DNA from: Woeseiaceae bacterium
GTDB lineage: Bacteria > Pseudomonadota > Gammaproteobacteria > Steroidobacterales > Woeseiaceae
Direction: 5' to 3'
NCBI GenBank assembly: GCA_028277185.1
Contig: JANQGQ010000019.1
Span: 1 to 40,115 of the forward strand
DNA length: 40,115 bases
Positions 23,649 to 32,846 of this stretch are shown here, piece by piece. A program made the position numbers and the translations under genes. The notes under the pieces were generated by a model, which saw nothing but the letters and a program-made list of their open reading frames with translations, was not told the origin of the DNA and searched no databases. The stretch's first letter is position 1, and each line of letters begins with the position of its first letter.

Positions 23649-24101
23649 ATGGCTATTGCAGATCTCAGCAACGTACTGAATATTTTCCGCGGCTCGGATG
23701 TCGGCGAGGAAGCCCAGAACGAGTTGTTCAAGGAGGTGCTCCTGATGACGCTGGCACGCGCGGCCGACGCGGACATCAATATCCAGAGTGTTGAGGTCGA
23801 GCGCATACAGGCCCTGATCAAGGAGCATACCGGCGAGGAGTGCAGCGCAGCCGACATTCGCATGGCGGCGCGCGAGGAGCTGTATGCCGAGGCGACACTG
23901 CGTAAGTATCTGGCGAGTGTGCGCAAGAAGCTCTCCGACGATCAGCGCGCCGAGGTGATCCAGACGCTGGCCGACGTGTTCCGCAGCGACTCCGAGGTGA
24001 GCGTCCTCGAGGTCGACTTCTTCAACCGCGTGGCCGAGTCGCTGCAGGTGACGGCAGCACAGGTCGCCGGGCTGCGGGCCGGGAACGTCGGCAACGGTTG
24101 A
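23649..24101 (+). CDS. TerB-like (tellurite resistance TerB/DjlA N-terminal) protein
   Basis: A 150-aa all-helical soluble protein. LFKEVLLMTLARAADADINIQSVEVERIQ (in pieces, about 26-54) carries the acidic residues typical of TerB/DjlA-N helical bundles, and FRSDSEVSVLEVDFFNRVAESL (about 111-132) is the second matching repeat-like segment. No J domain is present. TerB-like domains bind divalent metal in some proteins; here the role is unknown and no other ter gene is in the window. A TATACT box lies at 23587-23592 upstream but has no good -35 partner. It is convergent with the EamA transporter gene, 33 bases apart. Confidence 0.82.
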   Translation: MAIADLSNVLNIFRGSDVGEEAQNELFKEVLLMTLARAADADINIQSVEVERIQALIKEHTGEECSAADIRMAAREELYAEATLRKYLASVRKKLSDDQRAEVIQTLADVFRSDSEVSVLEVDFFNRVAESLQVTAAQVAGLRAGNVGNG

Positions 24102-24134
24102 CGCCGGCAGCGCCGGTTTCCGTCGATCGGCGGC

Positions 24135-25085
24135 TCAATCGGAGCGCTTCGTACGCTTCCACGCGGCGCCGGCCCAGAGCGCGCGAAGGTAGCGGGCGGT
24201 GGCCGTCCTGTCGATTTCGCGGTACGCGACAAACATGCCCGAGGCCGTAATCACGCCGGCACCGGCAAGCACCCATGCATCCGGTTGTTCGTTCCAGAGG
24301 AAGAGCCCGGCAAGCGTGCCGCCGACGATAGCGCTGTACTCGAACGGCGCGAGTAGCGCGGGCGGGGCGCGACGGTAGGCGCCGACGATACCGAGCCACG
24401 CGCAGACCGAACAGACGCCGGCACTGACGAACAGCAGCCAGCCGGTCGCATCCGGCGCGATCCAGACTTCCGCCGGACTGGCAGCGGCTGCGATGCTGGC
24501 AGTGATCAGCGGGCCGGCGATCACGTAGACCGACAGCGAATAGCTCGATTCCGTGGTTGCGAGACGGCGGGCCGTAATCGCGAGCAGTGCATAGCACAAT
24601 CCGGCGAACAAAACGGCAAGCGACGCGATTCCGAAACCCTCCACGCCCGGCCGCACGATGAGCAGGACGCCGCCGAAGCCGGTCACGACGGCTATCCAGC
24701 GACGCCAGCCGACGCGTTCGCCGAGCAGCGGCACGGACAACGCCGTGACCATCAGCGGCGCCGTGAACGCCAGCGTCAGCGCGTTGACGAGGGGCATGCG
24801 AGCAAGGCCGTAGAAAAAGCCGTACATGGAGCCGGCCGCCAGCAGCGTGCGCAGCAGATGCCACTGCCAGCGGCGCGTAGAGAGCGCGGCCAGCCCACCG
24901 AAGCGCGGTGCCAGCATGAGAAACAGAAGCAGCCCGATCAGGCTGCGGACCAGAACGAACTGGTTCAGGGAGTGTGTTTCCAGCAAAGCCTTCGCGCATA
25001 GATCGAGACAGAGCCCTGCCGCGACGCCGAACAACAGAAACGCGATCGCCTTTCCGGTTGTCGATGGAGTCGTTTGGTGTCGCAT
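24135..25085 (-). CDS. EamA/DMT-family transporter
   Basis: A 316-aa inner-membrane protein with ten predicted helices in two EamA halves (about 12-145 and 155-290). Typical segments are FYGLARMPLVNALTLAFTAPLM and LLGERVGWRRWIAVVTGFGGVLLIV in the first half, and APFEYSAIVGGTLAGLFLWNEQPDAWVLAGAGVI in the second. Members export metabolites or amino acids; the substrate cannot be predicted. The C terminus is basic and cytoplasmic. The gene is divergent from the choice-of-anchor gene at 25178. Confidence 0.93.
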   Translation of the reverse strand: MRHQTTPSTTGKAIAFLLFGVAAGLCLDLCAKALLETHSLNQFVLVRSLIGLLLFLMLAPRFGGLAALSTRRWQWHLLRTLLAAGSMYGFFYGLARMPLVNALTLAFTAPLMVTALSVPLLGERVGWRRWIAVVTGFGGVLLIVRPGVEGFGIASLAVLFAGLCYALLAITARRLATTESSYSLSVYVIAGPLITASIAAAASPAEVWIAPDATGWLLFVSAGVCSVCAWLGIVGAYRRAPPALLAPFEYSAIVGGTLAGLFLWNEQPDAWVLAGAGVITASGMFVAYREIDRTATARYLRALWAGAAWKRTKRSD

Positions 25086-25177
25086 GGCGGGTATCCGGAA
25101 ACCTGGACGTTCAGCGTCAATTCAGTCACCGGGGACTTTAATACCTCACAAAGGACGACAACAGTGAGGACCTGACC

Positions 25178-25957
25178 ATGGAAAGCGCATACCGCAGACA
25201 GCGTGGGTTGACGCTGGCGCTCGAATCGACGCTCATGTTCCTGTTCGCTTGTACAGCGCTCGTGACTGCAAGCATTGCCGGTGCCGCGGAAACCGCCGAC
25301 ATGCGCGTTACGGAGACCAGACAGGGTGCCGGCGCTGCGCGAGCAAGCGGCGAGTTCTCGGCCGTCAATACCGATGAACGGGCGCCGCTCGTTACGGCGA
25401 CGACGGCGACGAAGGGCGCATCGACGCCGGCGGCGAAACCGCGCGCCAACGCCTCGCAGCAGGATACCGCGTACGGCGACTACTGGATCTACTCGGTAGA
25501 CGTCGATCTCTTCAGCGATCGCGATGGTGACGGCTACTACTACGGCATCGATCTGCTCTTCGACGCCGACACGATCTACGCCGCGGCCGACGTCTATGCG
25601 GTAGCGTATCTGAGCTACGAAGGCGGTCCATGGAACGAGTACGCGGTCAGCAACGACTTCACGTTGTTCGGCGCCACCGCCACCGACGACTACGTCCTGG
25701 TTACCGAACTGCTGACCGGCTACCCGGCCGGCCGCTACGATCTGCTGCTCGAGCTCTACGAGGTCGATACCGGCCTGTATGTCGCGTCCGTCGGTCCCGA
25801 GGATTCTTTCGAACTCGCGGAGCTGCCGCTCGAGGACGCCGATCGGGACCAGCCGCAGGTTGTGGTCACCACCGGTGGCGGCGGAGCCGCCGGTCTTCTT
25901 TTCCTCGGCTTGCTTGCCGGCATCGTCCGGCGGCGGTGCGCCGCGCGACGGTCATAG
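25178..25957 (+). CDS. choice-of-anchor (type H-like) surface protein with GlyGly-CTERM tail
   Basis: A 259-aa exported protein. Signal sequence at about 10-38 (LALESTLMFLFACTALVTAS, then an Ala-rich cleavage region). The middle (about 95-215) is an all-beta domain rich in Tyr and Asp, with YGDYWIYSVDVDLFSDRDGDGYYYGIDLLF and similar stretches, resembling the domain known as choice-of-anchor H. The C terminus is TTGGGGAAGLLFLGLLAGIV followed by RRRCAARR, the tripartite GlyGly-CTERM sorting signal (Gly motif, hydrophobic helix, basic tail) cleaved by rhombosortase in gammaproteobacteria. No rhombosortase is encoded in the window. Followed by its own terminator. The ribosome binding site is GAGGA before the ATG at 25178. 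Confidence 0.85.
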   Translation: MESAYRRQRGLTLALESTLMFLFACTALVTASIAGAAETADMRVTETRQGAGAARASGEFSAVNTDERAPLVTATTATKGASTPAAKPRANASQQDTAYGDYWIYSVDVDLFSDRDGDGYYYGIDLLFDADTIYAAADVYAVAYLSYEGGPWNEYAVSNDFTLFGATATDDYVLVTELLTGYPAGRYDLLLELYEVDTGLYVASVGPEDSFELAELPLEDADRDQPQVVVTTGGGGAAGLLFLGLLAGIVRRRCAARRS

Positions 25958-25981
25958 CGTCTCCAGCCTCTCCCCCGCCTC

Positions 25982-26017
25982 GCGGCCGGCGTCCTTACGT
26001 GTCGGCCGCTTTTTTTT
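25982..26017 (+). terminator. Rho-independent terminator after the GlyGly-CTERM gene
   Basis: GCGGCCG (25982-25988) pairs with CGGCCGC (26003-26009), 14-nt loop, followed by eight T residues (26010-26017). Confidence 0.85.
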
Positions 26018-26047
26018 GCCCGAACGTTGTGTGCTAACGTCGCAGCC

Positions 26048-26548
26048 ATGCGCCGCAAGAGCTTCAGAACACTGTCCCGTCTGTCCGTGACGTCCCTTGC
26101 GTTCCTGCTGTCGGCTTGTGCCGGCACCGGGCTGCGGGAGACCTGTGAGGTTGGGAGCTTCCGGGACTACTCTGACTTCGATGCCGCCAGCCTGCGCTAC
26201 ATTGTCGCCGTAGACGAGAACTCCGCACCGGGTCAACCGTTCTTCGCCTTCGACGGCAGCGACCGGACCGGCTCGCCCATGTCCCTTGCGCTTCGCTTCG
26301 AGCTTTCCGACGAGTCGCTTTCGCGAGAGGGATGTCCCGCCGGCAGCGAGCTCAGAACCTACCGCGTCACGAACTCCAGCGCTTCGTGGCGCCTGTTCTG
26401 GCTCACGGCGAGCGGCGTCGAAGGCAGCTTCAGTTTTTTGCAGCAGGATCCCGACAGTCCGCCGTCGAAAGCCGCGCGCCCGGCGGGCCTGTTGCTGTTC
26501 GATACCGTTACCGGTGATGCGCAGTTCGCCTGCGGCTGTTTGCGCTGA
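26048..26548 (+). CDS. hypothetical lipoprotein
   Basis: A 166-aa protein with a lipoprotein signal peptide: positive MRRKSFR start, hydrophobic core and lipobox LLSAC, giving a lipidated Cys near residue 24. The start is the ATG at 26048; a frame from 26027 exists but would push the signal peptide away from the N terminus. The mature part has cysteines in ETCEVGS, SREGCPAG and FACGCLR, possibly disulfide-bonded in the periplasm. No family was recognised. The gene is convergent with the RND permease gene, with 17 bases between stops. Confidence 0.7.
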   Translation: MRRKSFRTLSRLSVTSLAFLLSACAGTGLRETCEVGSFRDYSDFDAASLRYIVAVDENSAPGQPFFAFDGSDRTGSPMSLALRFELSDESLSREGCPAGSELRTYRVTNSSASWRLFWLTASGVEGSFSFLQQDPDSPPSKAARPAGLLLFDTVTGDAQFACGCLR

Positions 26549-26565
26549 ACGACGTCGAGCCGCCC

Positions 26566-29500
26566 TCAGCCCGTCGCGGGAGCCGTACCGGCGCGCGCGG
26601 TCCGCATGACCTTTCGCGACCACGCGGCCAGATTGTCGAAGTACACGTACAGCGCCGGGACGACGAACAGCGATACCACCGTGGAAAAGGCGAGTCCGCC
26701 AATGATGGCGCGCGCCATCGGATAGTAGGGCGGGCCGTCGCCGCCGACCTGGGTCGTGCCCAGCGCCAGCGGCGTCAGACCGACGATCGTCGTCGCGACA
26801 GTCATCAGGATCGGACGCAGGCGGTCGCGTCCGGCCTGGATGATGGCATCCGTGCGGCTATTGCCCGCAAGCCTGAGATTGTTGATGTGATCCACGAGGA
26901 CGATGCCGTTGTTTACCACGACGCCGATCAGAATCATGATGCCGATCGACGCCATGAAAGAGAACGTCGTTCCGGTCGCCGCGAAAAACAGGAACACGCC
27001 GAATATCGAAAACACGATCGAACCGAGAATGATCGAGAACGGCAGCAGCATCGACTCGAACAGCGCGGCCATCACGAGAAAGATGCAGGCGACCCCAAGG
27101 ACGATGTTCATCATCATCATTGCCTGCGTTTCGTCATTGCGCTCGAAACCCCGGCCGAACTTCCAGCTGTAGCCGGGCGGCAGGTCGAGCTGATCCATGA
27201 GCGACTTCACGTCGGGCCGGACGTCGTCCATGCTGAAGTCCGATTCGAGGTTCGCTGACAGGATGACCGAGGTCTGCCGGTCCGTGCGCCGGATGGTTGC
27301 CGGCGAGTTCCCCACCTGAAGCGAAGCGATGCTGCCGAGCGTGACCCGATCGCCCGCGGGCGTGTACAAGGGCAGGTCCGCGAGTTGCTCGACGCTCTGT
27401 TTCTCGTCGTCACGAAACGCGATGCGAAGGTCGACTTCGCCGGCATCGCCGCGAAACTCCCGCAGATTCTCGCCGCGCATGGCGATGCTGACGGACTGCG
27501 CAACCGCATCGGCCGTCAGTCCGATCGCCGCAGCGCGATCTCTGTCGATGGCAACCCGGACCTCTTTCTCGCCGTCCTCGGCGTCGGTGCGTACGTTCTT
27601 CAGTCCTTCTACCGACGAGAGTACCCGTGCAACTTCGACGCTGAGGTCGTTGAGCACTTCGGTCGAATCGCCGGCTATCTGTATGCTGAAGCCTTCGCCG
27701 CCGCCTTGTTGCTCGAAATCGAAGCTCGGCTTGCCGATCGCTATCTGCGGCAGGTCCGCCTCGATGCGCTCGATGATCTCGCGCGTCGACAGCGTGGCGT
27801 CGTCGTCCTTCAACAGCAGGGTGGTCTGCGCCTGATCCAGCGTGTACCAGCTGTATACGGAGTCGATGTCGAACTCCTCCTGGTGCTCGAACAGGTAGCT
27901 CTCGATCGTATTGACGGCCTCCTCGACGCGTTCGAGGGGGTGGTCCCCTTCGATGTGATACGGCATCCAGAGCCGCCGGCTGTCTTCCTGCGGAAACGCG
28001 TCGAAATTGACGAGCTTGAGCGGGATCGGCGCCACGCCGATAGCGCAAATCACCAGAATTCCGGCGGCCGTCTTCCAGGGCCGGGAAATGATCCAGCCGA
28101 GCCCCCGCACGTAGCGCTCGGTCAGCCGTGAGAGGATCGCCCCGGACTTCGGCTGGCGCGGCACGGCGATACGCGAGGCAAGCATCGGTACGAGCGTCTG
28201 TGCGATCAGCAGCGACGCAATGAGGGCGACGAATATCGTCACGGCGACGTGCGTGAGGAAGATTGCAATGTCGGTCTTCTCGCCGAAGACGATCGGAGCG
28301 AACACGATGATCGTCGTCATCGTCCCGGCGATGACCGCCAGCCCGACCTCCCTGACCCCGGTGAGCGTCGCCTTGTGCGGCTCGTCCGGGTTCGCGGCCC
28401 GATGCCTGAAGATGCTCTCGGTGACGACGACCGCGTTGTCGACCAGCATGCCGACCGCAAGCATCAGGCCCATCATCGACAGGATGTTCAGCGAAAGGCC
28501 GGCGAAGTACAGCGCACCCAGAGTGATCAGCAGAGAGAACGGCACGGATGCCGTGACGATCAGCGTCGTCGACACCTGGCGCAGGAAAAGGTAGAGCACG
28601 ACGATGGCGAGCAGACCGCCGATCAGGCCCGCATTGAGAAGATCGGCCAGCGACTCACGGACGGCGTCACCCTGATTGTCCATCGGGAAGATACTGATGC
28701 CCTGCATCTGCGGCAGCTTGCCGACTTCTTCGATTTCGGCGAGAACCCGGTCCGTTACGTCAACGAGATTGGCCCCCGTGGTCTTGTTCACCGAGATGGC
28801 AATCGCATAGCTGCCGTCAAGGTGTCTGCCGTAGTTGCGTTCCGGCGTCCTCAGCTCGACGTCGGCGACGTCCGCGAGGCGCAGGCCGTCGGCGCTGATC
28901 ATCAGATCCCGGATCTCGTCGATCGTGCGGAACTCGCCGGTGGGCCGGACGCTGAAGCGCTGGCCGCTGGCGGTGAGCTGACCGGCGCTTACCGCGAAAT
29001 TGCTGTCGACGAGCAGGTCTCTGAGTTCCGCGATTTCGACGCCGTGCGCGGCGAGCCGGTCCGGTTTGAGCAGGATGCGGATCTCCCGCGGATCGACGCC
29101 GTGCAGGCTGACCTGAGATACGCCGTCGATGCGCTCGAGCCGCCGAAGCAGGAGCCGGTCGAGGAGATCGTAGCTGTCGCCCAGATCGCGGTCGCTGGAG
29201 ATCCTGAGTTCGAGCACCGGCTGGTCGCCGAGCGAGCCCGTGAAGATGAACACGCGCCGGACGTCCTCGGGCAACTCGTGGCGAATGCTGTCGACTTTGG
29301 CACGGGCTTCTATCCCTTTTGCGCCCATGGGCTGATCCCAGTCGAACTGGAGCCAGATCTCCATCTGGTCTTCGCGCGACGTCGAGAACATCTGTTTGAC
29401 GCCTGACAAGGTCGCCAGCGATTCCTCGACGGGCCGCGTAATCAGCCGCTCGACTTCCTCCGGGGTCGAACCGTTGTACGGTATCTGCACGAAGATCCCC

Positions 29501-29628
29501 GGGAACTCGATGTCCGGGAATTTCTCGAGCGGCAACAAGCGGGACGCAATGAGCCCGACCAGCGCCAGCGCGACGAAGACGACGACGGTCGTAACCGGGC
29601 GTTGCAGGGCGAGTTCCGTGTGCTTCAT
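26566..29628 (-). CDS. RND-family efflux permease (second of an adjacent pair)
   Basis: A 1020-aa inner-membrane, proton-driven exporter of the HAE type with 12 predicted helices and two large periplasmic loops. N-terminal RPVTTVVVFVALALVG and LPLEKFPDIEFPGIFVQIPY are typical. In helix 4 the segment is AVGMLVDNAVVVTES: D397 is present but the neighbouring acidic residue of AcrB (second of D407-D408) is N398. In helix 10 the AcrB lysine is replaced by Asn (VVNNGIVLVDHINNL). This pattern is shared with the other two RND proteins here. The last gene of the operon adaptor-RND-RND; the previous gene stops 18 bases upstream, with GGAGG as ribosome binding site. Substrate unknown. Confidence 0.94.
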   Translation of the reverse strand: MKHTELALQRPVTTVVVFVALALVGLIASRLLPLEKFPDIEFPGIFVQIPYNGSTPEEVERLITRPVEESLATLSGVKQMFSTSREDQMEIWLQFDWDQPMGAKGIEARAKVDSIRHELPEDVRRVFIFTGSLGDQPVLELRISSDRDLGDSYDLLDRLLLRRLERIDGVSQVSLHGVDPREIRILLKPDRLAAHGVEIAELRDLLVDSNFAVSAGQLTASGQRFSVRPTGEFRTIDEIRDLMISADGLRLADVADVELRTPERNYGRHLDGSYAIAISVNKTTGANLVDVTDRVLAEIEEVGKLPQMQGISIFPMDNQGDAVRESLADLLNAGLIGGLLAIVVLYLFLRQVSTTLIVTASVPFSLLITLGALYFAGLSLNILSMMGLMLAVGMLVDNAVVVTESIFRHRAANPDEPHKATLTGVREVGLAVIAGTMTTIIVFAPIVFGEKTDIAIFLTHVAVTIFVALIASLLIAQTLVPMLASRIAVPRQPKSGAILSRLTERYVRGLGWIISRPWKTAAGILVICAIGVAPIPLKLVNFDAFPQEDSRRLWMPYHIEGDHPLERVEEAVNTIESYLFEHQEEFDIDSVYSWYTLDQAQTTLLLKDDDATLSTREIIERIEADLPQIAIGKPSFDFEQQGGGEGFSIQIAGDSTEVLNDLSVEVARVLSSVEGLKNVRTDAEDGEKEVRVAIDRDRAAAIGLTADAVAQSVSIAMRGENLREFRGDAGEVDLRIAFRDDEKQSVEQLADLPLYTPAGDRVTLGSIASLQVGNSPATIRRTDRQTSVILSANLESDFSMDDVRPDVKSLMDQLDLPPGYSWKFGRGFERNDETQAMMMMNIVLGVACIFLVMAALFESMLLPFSIILGSIVFSIFGVFLFFAATGTTFSFMASIGIMILIGVVVNNGIVLVDHINNLRLAGNSRTDAIIQAGRDRLRPILMTVATTIVGLTPLALGTTQVGGDGPPYYPMARAIIGGLAFSTVVSLFVVPALYVYFDNLAAWSRKVMRTARAGTAPATG

Positions 29629-29646
29629 CGCTAAATCCCTCCGGAC

Positions 29647-32600
29647 TCAGGTGGCGGGCACCGCGGCAGCGGCCGGCCAGCGTTTGCGGTCGAGCAGCGA
29701 GTAGACGACCGGTATCACGATCAGCGTCAGTGCCGTCGACACGAGCAGCCCGCCGATGACGGTCACGGCCATCGGCGTACGCACTTCGGCGCCTTCGCCG
29801 AATCCGAGCGCCATGGGCAGCAGTCCGAGGGCCGTCGTCAGCGACGTCATCATGATGGGCCGGAGCCGCGCCTCGCCGGCTTCGACGATGGCCTCGAAGC
29901 GCTCCCTGCCCTGGGCGCGGAGCTGGTTGATGAGGTCCACGAGCACGATCGCATTGTTGACGACGATACCGGCCAGCATGATCACGCCGATGAAGGCGAC
30001 GATGTTGATGGTCGTCTTGGTAATGAACAGGGCGAGCACCACGCCGACCAGCGCCAGCGGAATAGTGAACAGGATGACGAAGGGATGAATCAGCGACTCG
30101 AACTGCGACGCCATGACGAGGTAGACGAGAAACACGGCGAGGGCAAGCGCGAACTGCATCGAGAGAAACGACGCCTCCATCTCCTCGCTCTGTCCCGAGA
30201 CCGCCGCGGCAACGCCGTCCGGCATTGCGACGCGGTTGATGATGGCTTCTGCTTCGGCCGCGGCAGAGCCGAGATCGCCGTAAGCCGTGCCGGCCGTGAT
30301 GATTGCGACCCGCTCCTGGGCGACGCGGCGAATCTCCGCCGGCCCCGCGGATATCGAGATGTCGGCGACTGCATCCAGAGTCACGGGCCGGTCCGATTGC
30401 GGATTGACAATGAGCTGGCGGATCTCTTCGATGCTCGAGGATCGCGTGTCGACGCTCTTGACCAGGACGTCGATTTTCTTGTCGCGCCAGGTGTAGCGCG
30501 TTGCGACTTCGCCGCGGACGTTGGCGACCACGCCGTCGGCAATGTCACGTACCGACAAGCCGAGCTTGGCGGCCCGCTCCTGATCGAACACGATCTGTAT
30601 CTCCGGGTTGCCGCGCTCTATCGTCGTTTTGATGTCGATGAAGCGATCCGACGCCGTCAAGGCCTCGACGATTCGGGTGCTGACGCGGTCCAGCGCGTCG
30701 AGGTCGTAGCCCGAGACCTCGATCGACAAGGGGCTTGCGAAAGCCATCAGCGACGGCCGGCTGAACTCGTACTGTACGCCCGGAAGACGTCCCAACTCGG
30801 ACCGCATGGCGTTCATCGTCGCGTTTTCTTCCGTCCGGGATGCTCCGGGGTCGAGTACGACGCTGAGCGTCCCGGTGTTGTCGCCGGCGTCGACGGGGTT
30901 CGCGTCGAGCCGGTTGCCTGTGCCGGCAACCGAGTAGTTCAGCCGGACGGCGTCCAGTTCGCTTGCCGCCCGTTGTGCAACCTGGATCGCGCGGTCGGTC
31001 TCTTCGAGCGGAGCACCCGGCGCAAGCCGCAGGTCGACATTGAACTCGCCCTGGGAAAACTCCGGAATCAGTTCGGTGCCGAGCCGCGGTACGAGCGACA
31101 TCGTCGCAACGAAGATCAGTGCCGCCGCGGCAACAACGGCGCCGCGGTGCCTGAGCGACCAGCGCAGTATTCCCGGGTAGACGTGCGCGGCCGCGCCGTA
31201 GAGCCGCTGGAACAGCCAGGTCGCGGGCCACAGCAGCAGCCAGAACACAAAGCGGACTCCGGCGAACAACCAGCCGAAGAGGCGAACGACGAAGGCGACG
31301 CCGCGCGTAAACCGCCCGGAGGGCCGGTCTTCGTTCTCGGCCCGGTAGCGCGCGCCGGCGCCGAGGGACGCCAGCATCGGGATGAGCGTCAGAGCGACGA
31401 TCAGAGAAAAGATCAGCGCAAACGTCACGGTCAGCGCCTGATCCCGGAAGAGCTGTCCGGCAATTCCGGTGATGAAGACCATCGGAAAGAACACGGCAAT
31501 CGTCGTCAGCGTGGCTGCAAACACGGCGCCCGCGACCTCGGCCGTTCCGTTTCGCGCCGCCTCGATGATTCCCTGGCCCTGTTCCTTCTTGCGCACGATG
31601 TTCTCGAGCACCACGATGGAGTTGTCCACCAGCATGCCTACCGCAAGCGCGATACCGCCCAGCGACATGATGTTGAGCGATACGCCGTTCATGAACATCA
31701 GGAGGAAGGTGCCGATTACCGATACCGGAATGGCGATGCCGACGATAGTCGTCGCCCGCGCGTCACGCAGGAAACCGTACAGGACGATGATCGCGATGAT
31801 GCCCCCGAAAATCGCCGCGCTTCTGACGTCGTTAACGGCCGACGTAATGAAGCGCGACTGATCGTAGATCTCGATGATCTCGATGTCTTCCGGCAGCGTT
31901 TCCCGCACCCGTTCGAGCGCGCGATCGATGCGTGAGGCAACCTGAACGGTGTTGGCGTCGCCTTCTTTGTAGACGGCCAGTTCCACCGACTCCCGGCCGT
32001 CGACGCGGGTTATGGCCTCACGCTCCTTGTAGCCGCGCTCCACGGTGGCGACGTCCCGAAGATAGACCGGCCGCTCCGCCACATAGGCAACGATGGCGTC
32101 GCGAAACTCGTCGACCGACTGGAACTCGTTCAGCGTGCGGACTAGAAAGCGCTGGCTGCCTTCCTCCAGGCGGCCGCCGGAAAGGTTGACGTTTTCGGCC
32201 CGAATGCGCTCCGCAATATCGCCGATGCCGATTCCGAGCTGAGCAAGCTTCTGCTGATCGACCCGGATCTGAATCTCATCCTCGAGTCCGCCGCTGACCT
32301 TGACCGCGGCGGTGCCTTCCTCCGCTTCGAGGTCGTTCTTGATACGGTCCTCGGCCAGTCGGCGCAGGGCCTTGAGCGATGCCTCCGACCCGGCTGGAAC
32401 GGACGCGTCGTCGTAGCGCAGACCAAGACGCATGATCGGTTCCGTCGACGGATCGAAGCGCAACAGCAGCGGCCGGCTTGCTTCCAGAGGCAGCATGAGC
32501 ACGTCGAGCTTCTCGCGTACGTCGACCCCGGCGATGTCCATGTCGGTGCCCCAGAGAAACTCGAGCGTGACGTCCGACTGGCCGGAGCGCGACACGGAGC

Positions 32601-32844
32601 GCACGACGCGGACGTTGCGGATTACGCCGACCGCCTCTTCGATGGGTTTCGTCAGCAGGTTTTCGACTTCGAGCGGCGCGGCCCCGGTCAACTCCGAGCG
32701 AATCGTGAGCGTCGGATAGCTCAGGTCGGGCAGCAGGTTCATTGCCAGACGCGATAGCGACACCATGCCGAAGAGGCCGACGGCCACCATGAACATCGTG
32801 ATCGTGACGCGCCTTTCGGTGGCGATTTCAATCAGCTTGCGCAT
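29647..32844 (-). CDS. RND-family efflux permease (first of an adjacent pair)
   Basis: A 1065-aa RND exporter. N-terminal IATERRVTITMFMVAVGLFG, LPDLSYPTLTIRSELTGAAP, and the helix-4 segment AVGMLVDNSIVVLENIV (D407, N408) are visible; helix 10 reads AGIVVNNAIVLVDLINQL. A long linker near 505-560 holds extra hydrophobic and aromatic residues between the first and second halves. It starts two bases after the adaptor stop codon (TAG-CC-ATG) with GGAG upstream, and is followed by the second permease. Two RND proteins behind one adaptor suggest a heteromeric pump such as MdtBC or MuxBC, but two separate pumps are also possible. Confidence 0.95.
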   Translation of the reverse strand: MRKLIEIATERRVTITMFMVAVGLFGMVSLSRLAMNLLPDLSYPTLTIRSELTGAAPLEVENLLTKPIEEAVGVIRNVRVVRSVSRSGQSDVTLEFLWGTDMDIAGVDVREKLDVLMLPLEASRPLLLRFDPSTEPIMRLGLRYDDASVPAGSEASLKALRRLAEDRIKNDLEAEEGTAAVKVSGGLEDEIQIRVDQQKLAQLGIGIGDIAERIRAENVNLSGGRLEEGSQRFLVRTLNEFQSVDEFRDAIVAYVAERPVYLRDVATVERGYKEREAITRVDGRESVELAVYKEGDANTVQVASRIDRALERVRETLPEDIEIIEIYDQSRFITSAVNDVRSAAIFGGIIAIIVLYGFLRDARATTIVGIAIPVSVIGTFLLMFMNGVSLNIMSLGGIALAVGMLVDNSIVVLENIVRKKEQGQGIIEAARNGTAEVAGAVFAATLTTIAVFFPMVFITGIAGQLFRDQALTVTFALIFSLIVALTLIPMLASLGAGARYRAENEDRPSGRFTRGVAFVVRLFGWLFAGVRFVFWLLLWPATWLFQRLYGAAAHVYPGILRWSLRHRGAVVAAAALIFVATMSLVPRLGTELIPEFSQGEFNVDLRLAPGAPLEETDRAIQVAQRAASELDAVRLNYSVAGTGNRLDANPVDAGDNTGTLSVVLDPGASRTEENATMNAMRSELGRLPGVQYEFSRPSLMAFASPLSIEVSGYDLDALDRVSTRIVEALTASDRFIDIKTTIERGNPEIQIVFDQERAAKLGLSVRDIADGVVANVRGEVATRYTWRDKKIDVLVKSVDTRSSSIEEIRQLIVNPQSDRPVTLDAVADISISAGPAEIRRVAQERVAIITAGTAYGDLGSAAAEAEAIINRVAMPDGVAAAVSGQSEEMEASFLSMQFALALAVFLVYLVMASQFESLIHPFVILFTIPLALVGVVLALFITKTTINIVAFIGVIMLAGIVVNNAIVLVDLINQLRAQGRERFEAIVEAGEARLRPIMMTSLTTALGLLPMALGFGEGAEVRTPMAVTVIGGLLVSTALTLIVIPVVYSLLDRKRWPAAAAVPAT

Positions 32845-32846
32845 GG

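Noticed and set aside
22574..23926. 450-codon minus-strand frame over the DUF418 gene
   Set aside because: Antisense to a protein with clear DUF418 motifs; its translation is Arg/His/Gln-rich without any domain.
27385..31935. Long plus-strand open frames over the RND permease genes (for example 28249-29406 and 30085-31935)
   Set aside because: They are antisense shadows of well-supported RND genes, with Arg/Asp/Gly-rich, motif-free translations.
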